Source: Candidatus Methanohalarchaeum thermophilum
GTDB lineage: Archaea; Halobacteriota; Methanonatronarchaeia; Methanonatronarchaeales; Methanonatronarchaeaceae
Assembly (NCBI GenBank): GCA_001914405.1
Contig: MSDW01000001.1
Coordinates: 434,001-498,000, forward strand
Direction: 5' to 3'
DNA length: 64,000 bases
Shown: positions 56,869 through 64,000 of the stretch, piece by piece
Position numbering within the stretch: the stretch's first letter is position 1
Layout of the letters: every line of letters begins with the position of its first letter
Made by a program: the position numbers and the translations under genes
Notes under the pieces: generated by a model
Told to the model about the DNA's origin: nothing
Database searches by the model: none
The model's input: only the letters and a program-made list of their open reading frames with translations

Positions 56869-57370
56869 TTTTTATCTTAGTGTTTGAGAAGACCCCCCCT
56901 TCTAAGATCTCTGATTTTGGTAGGAGAGATGAATCAACCTATGTTAAGTTAGGGTAGGATATAGGAGAGAAGCAACTTCTCCCACAGGGTTTAAACCTCC
57001 CCTTTGTTGGCTTTATAAGCTATCTCCGCGTAGACGCGGGTCAGTTCCCATCGCCAATGTTGGGGCAGGTGTTAAGGTTCGAGGCGATGTTGCACGCCAA
57101 TTGGGTTGGCGGCGTCGGCGTGTTTCGTCCGCCTGGACTTCCAGAGCCTGGTGGCTTGGAAGCAACCCCCAAGATGTATTGGTCAGACACTCAGCCCCAA
57201 ACATAACTCATACTGCCCTCCCCCTCGGTCTCCGACTCCGAATCAGACTCTGACTAAATGGTCTTGGTCTTTGGGCCTTTGAGGGGGCATCGCATTAGGC
57301 TAATCTCCTACCCCTGCTTAGGACTCTTTCAACCCCTTCCAAAATCTCTGATTAAGGAGGGGTAGTTGAC
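56869..57370 (+). mobile_element. P5-family GC-rich non-coding element, copy b
   Basis: This is close to identical to 30107-30596, with the same left end (TTTTATCTTAGTG, hairpin, GAGATGAATCAACC) and right end (CCCCTTCC, hairpin, GGGGTAGTTGAC). The stems CCGCGT/ACGCGG (57028-57041) and CACGCC/GGCGTG (57093-57098 with 57117-57122) are unchanged. Another stem differs, GAGAAG/CTTCTC here against GGGGAG/CTTCTC in copy a, with G-U pairs preserving it. Open frames are not conserved. The 210 bases that follow, to 57582, are AT-rich without a visible gene and probably contain the promoter of the U32-like gene. Confidence 0.72.
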
Positions 57371-57582
57371 TTTAACTAGTTTGGGGTGTTGGTAGAAGAT
57401 TTTTTGATTATAATGTATAATAGTTTTTTTAGTTTGTTTAGGTCTGGTTCTCTTTTCTGTTTGGTTTTTCTGTGATTTTATTTGATTTGGTTTTAGCTTG
57501 GTTGATACTGGCTTTTTGTTTTTTCGAATAAAATGAAAAATTTTATTATTAAAAGAGATTAGATTTATCTTAATAGATTAAA

Positions 57583-58653
57583 ATGATATCTTTAGATTTT
57601 TCTGTTCCATATAATAATGACTTAGAGACTCTGAATGAAGTGTTAGATCTCAAAGAGAGAAGTGGAAGTAAGGTAGTAGAGGTTTATTTGTCCTCTCCTC
57701 AAGAATACGCTGGTTCTGCTAGAATTACTCCTGAAACAGACTTAGATGAATTTGAAGAAGTAGTTCATAAGATAAAAGATGCAGGCTTAAAAGTTAATTT
57801 ATTGCTAAATTCTACATGTGGAGGTAGTTATTGGTACTCTGAGGGTACAATTGAATCGAAGTTAGGCTACTTGGAGGATATGCATGAAAGACATGGCCTA
57901 GATGCTGTTACGGTTGCCAATCCAATTTATATAGAGAAAATTAACGATAGATTACCAGATCTTGAAATATGTACTTCTGTATTGGGAGAGGTAGATTCAT
58001 TGCAGAGAGCAAGGTTATTTGAAAGAGCTGGAGCAGATGTTATAACTCCTGATGTGAACATAAATAGGGATTTAGATAAACTTAAAAGAATAAGTAGTGA
58101 AATAGATGCAAAACTGAAGTTAATGGTAAATGAAGGGTGCTTATATAAATGCCCTAATAGGAAATTCCACTTTAATTACATCTCCCACAAATCTAGGGAA
58201 TTGGGAAAAACAGAGGACGATCCTTTTTTTGGAGATTGCTTTAATGTAATCAAGAATGATCTTTCTCAGTTACTCAAGTCTTGCTGGATACGCCCCGAGG
58301 ATCTTCGGGAATATACTGAAATAACGGATTTGTTTAAAATTGTTGGAAGAGCAAGACCAAAATCTATGGTTTTACGGACTTTGAAGGCTTATATGGACGG
58401 AGAATGGGATAAAAATCTTTTAGACATAATGAGTAGTAGCTTATATAATTTTAGTTTGGAAACTGGAGCTTACATTGATAACACTGAATTAGAAGATTTC
58501 TTTGAACATATTAAATCCTGTGAATATAAGTGTGAAGATTGTGGCTACTGCTCGGATCTTATAAATAAATTAATTGAATTTGAAGTACTTACCGAGGAAA
58601 AAAAAGATGACCTTGATATCAGTAGCCTTAATTCTAGACGAGGTAATGTATAA
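57583..58653 (+). CDS. U32-peptidase-like Fe-S protein
   Basis: This 356-residue protein follows the U32 fold: KVVEVYLSSPQEYAGSARIT near the N-terminus, LKVNLLLNSTCGGSYW, DAVTVANPIYIEKINDRLPD, and VNEGCLYKCPNRKFHFNYIS (about residues 186-205). Cysteines in GCLYKCP, GDCFNV and KSCWIRP probably bind an Fe-S cluster, as in UbiU/UbiV and TrhP relatives. A C-terminal CEYKCEDCGYCSDLI (about 307-321) adds four more. Some members are oxygen-independent hydroxylases of quinone or tRNA precursors. It is flanked by mobile elements, with the AOR genes upstream. Confidence 0.78.
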   Translation: MISLDFSVPYNNDLETLNEVLDLKERSGSKVVEVYLSSPQEYAGSARITPETDLDEFEEVVHKIKDAGLKVNLLLNSTCGGSYWYSEGTIESKLGYLEDMHERHGLDAVTVANPIYIEKINDRLPDLEICTSVLGEVDSLQRARLFERAGADVITPDVNINRDLDKLKRISSEIDAKLKLMVNEGCLYKCPNRKFHFNYISHKSRELGKTEDDPFFGDCFNVIKNDLSQLLKSCWIRPEDLREYTEITDLFKIVGRARPKSMVLRTLKAYMDGEWDKNLLDIMSSSLYNFSLETGAYIDNTELEDFFEHIKSCEYKCEDCGYCSDLINKLIEFEVLTEEKKDDLDISSLNSRRGNV

Positions 58654-58716
58654 AAGAAATTCTTCTAGAATAAAGAGTTAATTTAACTGATTTTACTTTA
58701 AAGGTGATATAAAAAG

Positions 58717-59191
58717 TTTTATCTTAGTGTTTGAGGAAGACCTCTTCCTCAAATATTTGATTTTAGAGGGAGAAATGAATTAACCTTAACACTTAAATGG
58801 TTCGAGTAAGTTAATTAGGAGTAATTGGCAGTTGGTTGAGTTTGTCTGTCTTCGAACAAAAAGCAATTCCATGTCCCTTGAGGTATCTGATTAAAGCCTC
58901 AGACTAAAACTGAATTGGAATGTATGTTGGTATGCTTGGGTTTCGTAGAGTGCACGTGGCTGGTGTGGAGTTGACGGAGTGGATAAGTGGGTCTATCTAC
59001 GATTTAGTATATGACATAGTATATGACATTTTTTGTGTCCTGATCCCTGTTTTCTCTTGGAGCTAAGTTACCTGTGTTGATTTGGGTGCGTTGAGGTAAC
59101 TCCGATGGTAAAGCAAACTCCTTTGGATAATGCTCATAATGGAAGCTTCTTCCTTTAATATCGAATGTGAGGTAAGGTAGGTGTCACTTCA
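58717..59191 (+). mobile_element. P1-family non-coding element, copy f
   Basis: The left end is TTTTATCTTAGTGTTTGAG, GAAGACCTCTTCC, core AAATATTTGATTTT and GAGGGAGAAATGAATTAACC. The P1 stems are GGCAG/CTGTC (58827-58851), TTGAGG/GCCTCA (about 58880-58899) and GACAT/GTGTC after TATATG (about 59020-59040). TATATGACAT is partly duplicated here (58988-59036), a local tandem change. The right end is AAGCTTCTTCC, hairpin, AGGTAGGTGTCACTTCAT. No coding frame. Confidence 0.7.
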
Positions 59192-59806
59192 TACGCTTTG
59201 AAAAGTATATTGGTGATTAAGAGTTTTTGGGAGAAATTTTAATTTCTTCTAAGCTGGTGGAGATGCACTAGAATAGGGGGAATTGAATGGCTTTTCTGAA
59301 CGAAGAAGACTCTTCTTCTAGCACCAATTTTTTGTGGTTGGGTTCAGAATTCAAGCTATTTGTTGTTGGTTTTGGTCTTTGTCTATGTGAGCTAGGTGAA
59401 GGTAGGTGTTAGTCGAAGTCAGGTGGATTTTCTGTCTTTACAGGATGTTCCTCTTGAGGTTTTCATTGGTAGGTTTGATAAACTTAAATTTAATGGGCCT
59501 AAGGACAGAGAAGTGGGGGAGGTTTTTTCCTAGTTAATGGTAGTTAGGTGGTGGGTATTAGTTGGTGGGTAACTGTGTGAAACTCAATTAACTCTATCTT
59601 ATTTATTATTTTTGGTTCGTTTTTTCTTGTTTCAGTTACGGCATCGGGTGTATGAGTTTTTTTCTTTAAATTTCGTTATGTATTTAAAAACATAAGTGAT
59701 GTTTTTTTTAGGCCCCTTATTCAACCAAAAGGTTTTTATAATTTTTTTGATAGAGTTTACCTTGGTAGCTAGTACCAGTTTATAATTAGCTTGTAGAAGG
59801 AATATA
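59192..59806. other. Gene-free leader of the hydrogenase operon
   Basis: No gene is seen. Bases 59200-59580 contain scattered fragments resembling element interiors but no clean ends. A TATA-like TTTTTATAA at 59733-59741 and a second TTTATAATTAG near 59780 are possible promoter elements; the first would put the transcript start near 59765. The ribosome binding site GAAGGA lies near 59796, before ATG 59807. Confidence 0.4.
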
Positions 59807-60760
59807 ATGTCAAAAAAATACTCTAGACGAGATTTTATAAAAGGAAGTGTTCTAACAACTGCTGGGGCATTTGGCTTAACCTCTATTTCTCTTGCTGAGG
59901 CACAAGAAGAAGTAGATGGCCCTCTTTTAGTAATTAATCCTTCTGAATGCAAGGGCTGTGATGTCTGTCTCGCGGCATGCGAAGACTATCACCAGAACTA
60001 TTACGAGGGATGGGGGGATGATAAGCCTGGGACTTATTATTCAGAAGTCTTAGGAATAAACGAAAATGAGATTAAAAGAAGACGAAATATTAAAAATGGG
60101 GAGAGAACCAACGAATTCGATTGGTCTCCTCCTGGAAATCTTCCACACAGAGGAAAACAATTTTACTTACCGATTCAATGTATGCATTGCAACGATGCAC
60201 CATGTGAAGACGCCTGCTTGGGGAATGCGATATCTACTACGGATAAGGGAAAGGTAGTCATTGATCATGAAAGCTGTATAGGATGTTTATCCTGTGTAAG
60301 TGCATGTCCTTTTAGTAGAGGCAAATATCAGACAATTAAATATTCAATGCAAGAAAAAAAGGTCTTCAAATGCGATATGTGTGAAAGGAGACTTGAAGAC
60401 GGTAAAAATAAACCAGCTTGCGTGGAGATATGTCCCACTGACGCTAAATTGTATGGCCCTGGATCTGAAATGCTTGAAGAGGCTTTAAAGATAGCAGAAG
60501 ATGTAAATGGAGCGGTTTTGTATCCAGAGGAAACAAGTGTGTTATTTATTTTAGATGAATCACAGGTTGAGCTATTGAGTGAATTGAATCTTATGGAAGA
60601 AGAGTACCCCAATGGCCGTTTAAAAGCATCTGTCTTAAATTACTCTAATTATGGTTTTATACCGTTATTACTTGGTTTTTTGGGGTTTACATTTGTTTAT
60701 AAATCTAAAAAAACAGAAAATATAGTAAAAGCTTCTAACGAGGGGGAAGAAAATGGATAA
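59807..60760 (+). CDS. Tat-exported, membrane-anchored HybA-like ferredoxin
   Basis: A Tat signal (SRRDFIKGSVLTT) precedes four [4Fe-4S] motifs: CKGCDVCLAACE (about residues 47-58), CMHCNDAPCEDAC, CIGCLSCVSACP and CDMC...CVEIC. A C-terminal hydrophobic helix, YGFIPLLLGFLGFTFVY (about 282-300), anchors it in the membrane. This is the layout of HybA and related electron-transfer subunits of exported hydrogenases and molybdoenzymes. It overlaps the next gene by eight bases and so is translated with it. It would connect the hydrogenase to the membrane on the outer face. Confidence 0.88.
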   Translation: MSKKYSRRDFIKGSVLTTAGAFGLTSISLAEAQEEVDGPLLVINPSECKGCDVCLAACEDYHQNYYEGWGDDKPGTYYSEVLGINENEIKRRRNIKNGERTNEFDWSPPGNLPHRGKQFYLPIQCMHCNDAPCEDACLGNAISTTDKGKVVIDHESCIGCLSCVSACPFSRGKYQTIKYSMQEKKVFKCDMCERRLEDGKNKPACVEICPTDAKLYGPGSEMLEEALKIAEDVNGAVLYPEETSVLFILDESQVELLSELNLMEEEYPNGRLKASVLNYSNYGFIPLLLGFLGFTFVYKSKKTENIVKASNEGEENG

Positions 60761-61604
60761 TTGGTTTGAAAAAGAAATAGAACTCAGTTCACTCACCCAA
60801 GAAGAACCAGGATTATTAGAGTTAATGACTAAGAGGATAATAAATGTCAGCTACTTTTCGTTTATTTTCCATGTTGGAGTTATATTTGCAATTTTAACTG
60901 GAATATTAATTTCGGTTTTTGCAGTAGTCCCAGGAATAACAAAATCGCTTGGAGGAATGGGCTGGGTGATTTCTTGGGGTCACGCAATTTTAGGGATAAT
61001 ATTAATAATAGGCCTAATAGGTGTTCTAGGGAGATATAGCCTAAATAAATCATTTAGAAAAGCATATGGCAAATACTTTTACTTTTTCCTGTTTTCCCTT
61101 TTAATACTTTCTATTACAGGCATTATCTCCACATTAAAGCTTTTCGAGATTTTGCCATTGAGCTATGGGCTTTTTCCAGTAGTTCACGGAATTGTAGCTT
61201 ACGGTTGGCTGATAGGATCAGGTTTAATCTTAAAAGGAAGTGTTAGACATGGTTTTGCTTCAGTTTACAGGAGTCTAGGAAAAAAGCCAAAGGAAAAAAC
61301 AACATTTACGGATGCTTGTGCTATGTGCGGAAAATGTATAGAAGTATGCCCGAATTACAATGCCCTAGAAGAAGACGAAGAAGCACCAGCATATAAGGTT
61401 AGGAGATACTTAGATAAGGTTTCAAGCGGAAAAATACCAAAAGAAGAACTTAAAACCCAGATTGAGGATGTTTACGTATGCAGTTTATGCGGACTTTGCG
61501 TTGGCGTATGTCCCTACTCATATGATCATGTGGATTTATACTTAGAAGTACTTAATCAAGGAGAGGAAAAACTGGGATCCCAAAAGAGTGGGGAGGCCAA
61601 TTGA
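60753..61604 (+). CDS. Cytochrome b-like membrane subunit fused to a HdrC-like ferredoxin domain
   Basis: Residues 1-195 have five membrane segments with His residues suited to bind heme b (FHVGVI, SWGHAILG and VVHGIVAYGW). Residues 200-283 carry two [4Fe-4S] motifs, CAMCGKCIEVCP and CSLCGLCVGVCP, resembling HdrC and the cytoplasmic end of NarI/HdrE-fused proteins. Such proteins pass electrons between a membrane carrier (methanophenazine or quinone) and soluble Fe-S partners. The start overlaps the preceding ferredoxin gene. Heme ligation is inferred from position alone. Confidence 0.82.
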   Translation: MDNWFEKEIELSSLTQEEPGLLELMTKRIINVSYFSFIFHVGVIFAILTGILISVFAVVPGITKSLGGMGWVISWGHAILGIILIIGLIGVLGRYSLNKSFRKAYGKYFYFFLFSLLILSITGIISTLKLFEILPLSYGLFPVVHGIVAYGWLIGSGLILKGSVRHGFASVYRSLGKKPKEKTTFTDACAMCGKCIEVCPNYNALEEDEEAPAYKVRRYLDKVSSGKIPKEELKTQIEDVYVCSLCGLCVGVCPYSYDHVDLYLEVLNQGEEKLGSQKSGEAN

Positions 61605-62140
61605 TGAGTTTAGGTACTGAAAGGAGAGAACTTCGGTCATTGGAAAATACATTAAAAGAGGAACTAGGGGGAAAGAGATCTCTGATAATGGGAATCGGAA
61701 ACCCCGAAAGAGGTGACGATGCTATTGGAACTAAAACTGCAAAATCTCTAAAATGTGAATTAAATAATATATCAGTTTTAGATTGCAGAACAAATCCAGA
61801 GAACTATTTACTAGAAGCAAGATCACTAGAACCTGAAAAGGTTATTTATATAAATGCTGTAAGAAACGGGGCTCCTTCAGGCAAACTTTTTTTTAAAGAA
61901 CTAGATTTAAACCAAGATAATCAATTTTCAACTCATAAAATAGCTCTTGGATCTATCTCTAACATATTAAGTGGATTACTTTCAGGAAAAATAGGGAAAA
62001 AAGATTTCCATTTACTTGGGATCGAAATAGCCGATACATTTCAAATGACCAAAAAAGTTGAAAAACGAGTCAGAGACCTAACAAATGTCTTTTCATATGT
62101 TGATCAAGTAGCTAAGCCAATAAATAAAAAAGGTTTTTAA
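61604..62140 (+). CDS. [NiFe] hydrogenase maturation protease
   Basis: The protein has the hydrogenase endopeptidase start LIMGIGNPERGDDAIGTKTA (about residues 27-46), with Glu and Asp residues that bind the nickel of the precursor, and the central VLDCRTNPENYL and YINAVRNGAPSG strands. It trims the C-terminus of the large subunit after nickel insertion. The ATG at 61604 overlaps the previous stop (TGATG) with GGGGAGG upstream. At about 178 residues it is slightly long for the family, and its N-terminus carries a 20-residue charged extension. Confidence 0.88.
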   Translation: MSLGTERRELRSLENTLKEELGGKRSLIMGIGNPERGDDAIGTKTAKSLKCELNNISVLDCRTNPENYLLEARSLEPEKVIYINAVRNGAPSGKLFFKELDLNQDNQFSTHKIALGSISNILSGLLSGKIGKKDFHLLGIEIADTFQMTKKVEKRVRDLTNVFSYVDQVAKPINKKGF

Positions 62141-62159
62141 AAATTAGAGGTGGAAAAAA

Positions 62160-62669
62160 TTGAATAATAAATTAAAAACTGCTATAGTTGAGACAAGCCA
62201 TTGTGCAGGATGTGAAGTAGCTATAGCGGATATGGGCGAATCTCTTTTAGAAATGCTAGAAGAAAAAATCGAATTAGTTTATGCTCCAGTTTTTATGAGT
62301 TCTAGGGACTTTGGAGAAGTAGACTTAGCATTAATAATAGGTTCAGTTAAAAACGACCACGATGAGGAAAAGATAAAAGAAACAAGGGAAAAAGCAGAAA
62401 TACTGGTCTCATTTGGAGCCTGCACAAACTTTGGTGGAATATATGCAATAGGAGACATGTACGGTAAAGAAGACCAATTAAAAAAAGCTTATAAAGAAGT
62501 TCCAAGCCTAAAAGATGGAGATATACCAGATAAAGATATCCCAAAGATAACGGATGAAGCTTCCCCTGTCAGTGAATATGTAGATGTTGATTATAAACTC
62601 CCTGGATGCCCACCACCACCCCCTCTAATTAAAGATTTTCTCACCACATTATTGGAGAGTGTTAAATAA
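62160..62669 (+). CDS. [NiFe] hydrogenase small subunit, short group 3-like type
   Basis: This 169-residue subunit binds only the proximal [4Fe-4S] cluster: CAGCEVAIADMG (about residues 15-26), then SFGACTNFGG (about 80-89) and LPGCPPPPPL (about 148-157). It has no Tat signal and lacks the C-terminal region that holds medial and distal clusters in exported hydrogenases. It resembles the small subunits of group 3 enzymes such as MvhG or HoxY. The start is TTG at 62160 with GAGGTGG upstream. It is followed without a gap by the large subunit, and by the Tat ferredoxin in the same operon, an odd pairing. Confidence 0.87.
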   Translation: MNNKLKTAIVETSHCAGCEVAIADMGESLLEMLEEKIELVYAPVFMSSRDFGEVDLALIIGSVKNDHDEEKIKETREKAEILVSFGACTNFGGIYAIGDMYGKEDQLKKAYKEVPSLKDGDIPDKDIPKITDEASPVSEYVDVDYKLPGCPPPPPLIKDFLTTLLESVK

Positions 62670-64000
62670 ATGAATGATAATAAATCAACAGAAGAAACAA
62701 ATAGATTGGTTAGAGAACCCTTTACTAGAATAGAAGGCCACTTAAAAGTTACAATTGATCTAGATAAAGAAGGAGGAGTAAAAGAAGCTCACTCCCACCT
62801 AACTGAGTTCAGAGGATTTGAAAAATTCCTCGAAGGAAGAAGGATCCATAAAGTACCACAAATAACTCCAAGAATATGTGGCGTCTGCTCAGCACCTCAC
62901 CATATAGCTCCAACAAAGGCAATAGAGGACGGCTTAGATGTAAAGCCACCTGAGACAGCCAATTTATTAAGACAACTTATTTCAATGGGGGACTTAATCC
63001 ATGATCACACTCTCCATCTGTTTATCTTAGCTGGACCAGACTTCGTCTTATCCGATATACCTGAAGAAGAAAGAGGGATAAGTAAACTTTACGAAAGAGA
63101 ACCAGATCTAGTTAAGCAGGCAATTAGGGTAAGAAAACTAGGCCATGAAATTATCTCAACCCTAGGTGAACAGGCCGTACATCCATTAACACTAGTTCCA
63201 GGAGGAATCTCCAGAGGTCTAACAGAAGACAAAAGACAAAAACTACTAAAAAAAGCAAAGGAAGCTAAAGAAATAGTTTTAGGTTGGAATAACTCCTTTG
63301 TACAACCAATAATAGAAGAAACGGTAAATGACTATAAGGACCTCGGAGAACTAGAAACCAACTTTATAGCTCTACACGATGATGGAAACCTTGAGGTATA
63401 TGACGGAACTGCACAAGTTGTTTCACCAGAAAATAATGTCAAGGATGAATTTACTGGAATAGATTATCTAGATAACATAGCTGAAAAATCTATAGAATAC
63501 AGTTACGGGAAAGCATGTTTTACAGTCGAAGATGGATTTCCTAAAGGAATATACCGAGTAGGTCCATTAGCAAGAGTAAACATAGCAGAAGATGCACCAA
63601 CAGAAAAAGCAAGCGAATTAATACAAGAATTTAAATCTAAATTTGGAGAACCTTCTCAAACTACTCTCACATACAACTTAGCTAGATACATTTGCCTAGT
63701 ATACGCAGTGGAAAATGCAGTAAACCTACTTCAGAAAAGAGAGATAACAGGAGATAACCTTCGAAATAAACCAGACTTAGAAGAAGGAGAAGGCGTAGGC
63801 CTCGTAGAAGCCCCAAGAGGCCTACTTATACACCACTACAAATGGAACAACCAAGCTCAAGTTACAGATGCAAACCTAATAGTACCAACCACACAAAACT
63901 CATATCCAATAGACCAATCAATGAAAAATGTAGCCCAAAGATCAATCAAAAACAAAGAAATCAAAGAAGACAAACTCTGGCACGAAATAGCACTAACAGT
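62670..64000 (+). CDS. [NiFe] hydrogenase large subunit, truncated by the window edge
   Basis: The ATG directly follows the small subunit stop. The first 443 codons show REPFTRIEGHLKVTID at the N-terminus, the nickel-binding RICGVCSAPHHIA (about residues 69-81) that provides two of the four cysteines, GKACFTVEDGFPKGIYRVGPLA, and EGVGLVEAPRGLLIHHYKWN (about 372-391). These fit group 3 enzymes (MvhA/HoxH-like). The C-terminal DPCxxC-type motif and the cleavage site lie beyond base 64000. The hydrogenase type can only be judged from the N-terminal half. Confidence 0.92.
   Translation, partial: MNDNKSTEETNRLVREPFTRIEGHLKVTIDLDKEGGVKEAHSHLTEFRGFEKFLEGRRIHKVPQITPRICGVCSAPHHIAPTKAIEDGLDVKPPETANLLRQLISMGDLIHDHTLHLFILAGPDFVLSDIPEEERGISKLYEREPDLVKQAIRVRKLGHEIISTLGEQAVHPLTLVPGGISRGLTEDKRQKLLKKAKEAKEIVLGWNNSFVQPIIEETVNDYKDLGELETNFIALHDDGNLEVYDGTAQVVSPENNVKDEFTGIDYLDNIAEKSIEYSYGKACFTVEDGFPKGIYRVGPLARVNIAEDAPTEKASELIQEFKSKFGEPSQTTLTYNLARYICLVYAVENAVNLLQKREITGDNLRNKPDLEEGEGVGLVEAPRGLLIHHYKWNNQAQVTDANLIVPTTQNSYPIDQSMKNVAQRSIKNKEIKEDKLWHEIALT

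Overview
This window reads as a low-GC (by eye mid-30s % GC) euryarchaeal chromosome. The archaeal markers are a thermosome subunit, aIF1A, a Dim2/Pno1-like KH protein, archaeal TyrRS, TiaS, RPA with its RPA-associated partner, DUF373 and DUF763 proteins, and F420-dependent methylene-H4MPT dehydrogenase (Mtd). Mtd and the F420-type Fe-S protein point to a methanogen or a close relative. Tat-exported Fe-S proteins, a multiheme cytochrome c, a cytochrome b-like subunit and PATE-like elements (described from haloarchaea) would fit a halophilic, cytochrome-containing lineage such as Methanonatronarchaeia. That placement is inference; no rRNA gene is present to test it.

Layout. 0.4-4.1 kb: sugar-phosphate isomerase, GNAT, Mtd. 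4.2-6.1 kb: decayed IS200/IS605 element with a small zinc-ribbon ORF between tnpA and tnpB. 6.2-15.3 kb: glyA, a coiled-coil protein, DUF373, homoserine dehydrogenase/ACT, and a nitroreductase/FrhB-like/DHH operon. 15.3-19 kb: nested non-coding mobile elements and an apparently intact tnpA-tnpB element. 19.2-30.1 kb: RPA operon, aspartate kinase, two-subunit fumarase, membrane proteases with TraB and CBS proteins, asparagine synthetase-like protein, purB. 30.7-44 kb: tyrS-aIF1A-KH operon, Hsp20, CDF transporter, AlaX, DUF763 preceded by a likely C/D box sRNA, TiaS, a radical SAM/UbiA/binding-protein-fold cluster, a regulator and the thermosome. 44-49 kb: mobile elements around a membrane-anchored multiheme cytochrome and a broken tnpB. 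49.1-52.5 kb: Lhr-type helicase with a phosphoesterase. 54.1-64 kb: an AOR-family oxidoreductase with a Tat-exported Fe-S partner, a U32-like protein, and a [NiFe] hydrogenase operon that runs off the end of the window.

The most unusual content is non-coding. At least ten elements of roughly 250-500 bp (about 780 bp where one is interrupted) fill most gene-free stretches. Many begin near TTTTATCTTAGTGGTTGAGAAG plus an imperfect hairpin and a GATGAATC-like motif, and end with a second hairpin followed by TAGTTGAC, CACTTCAC or GATGTCAC. The same end layout is seen on the local IS200/IS605 elements, so these are best read as PATE-like non-autonomous derivatives. Their interiors fall into families (called here P1-P5) whose predicted stems are kept by compensatory changes between copies, as if each carries a structured RNA. 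One copy is inserted inside another.

The metabolic genes suggest cytoplasmic C1/H4MPT and aspartate-family metabolism coupled to a membrane redox system: a group 3-like hydrogenase linked to a Tat-exported, membrane-anchored ferredoxin and a cytochrome b-like protein, an AOR with an exported Fe-S partner, and a surface multiheme cytochrome. A radical SAM/UbiA/binding-protein-fold cluster could make the lipid-soluble carrier for such a chain; this is a hypothesis.
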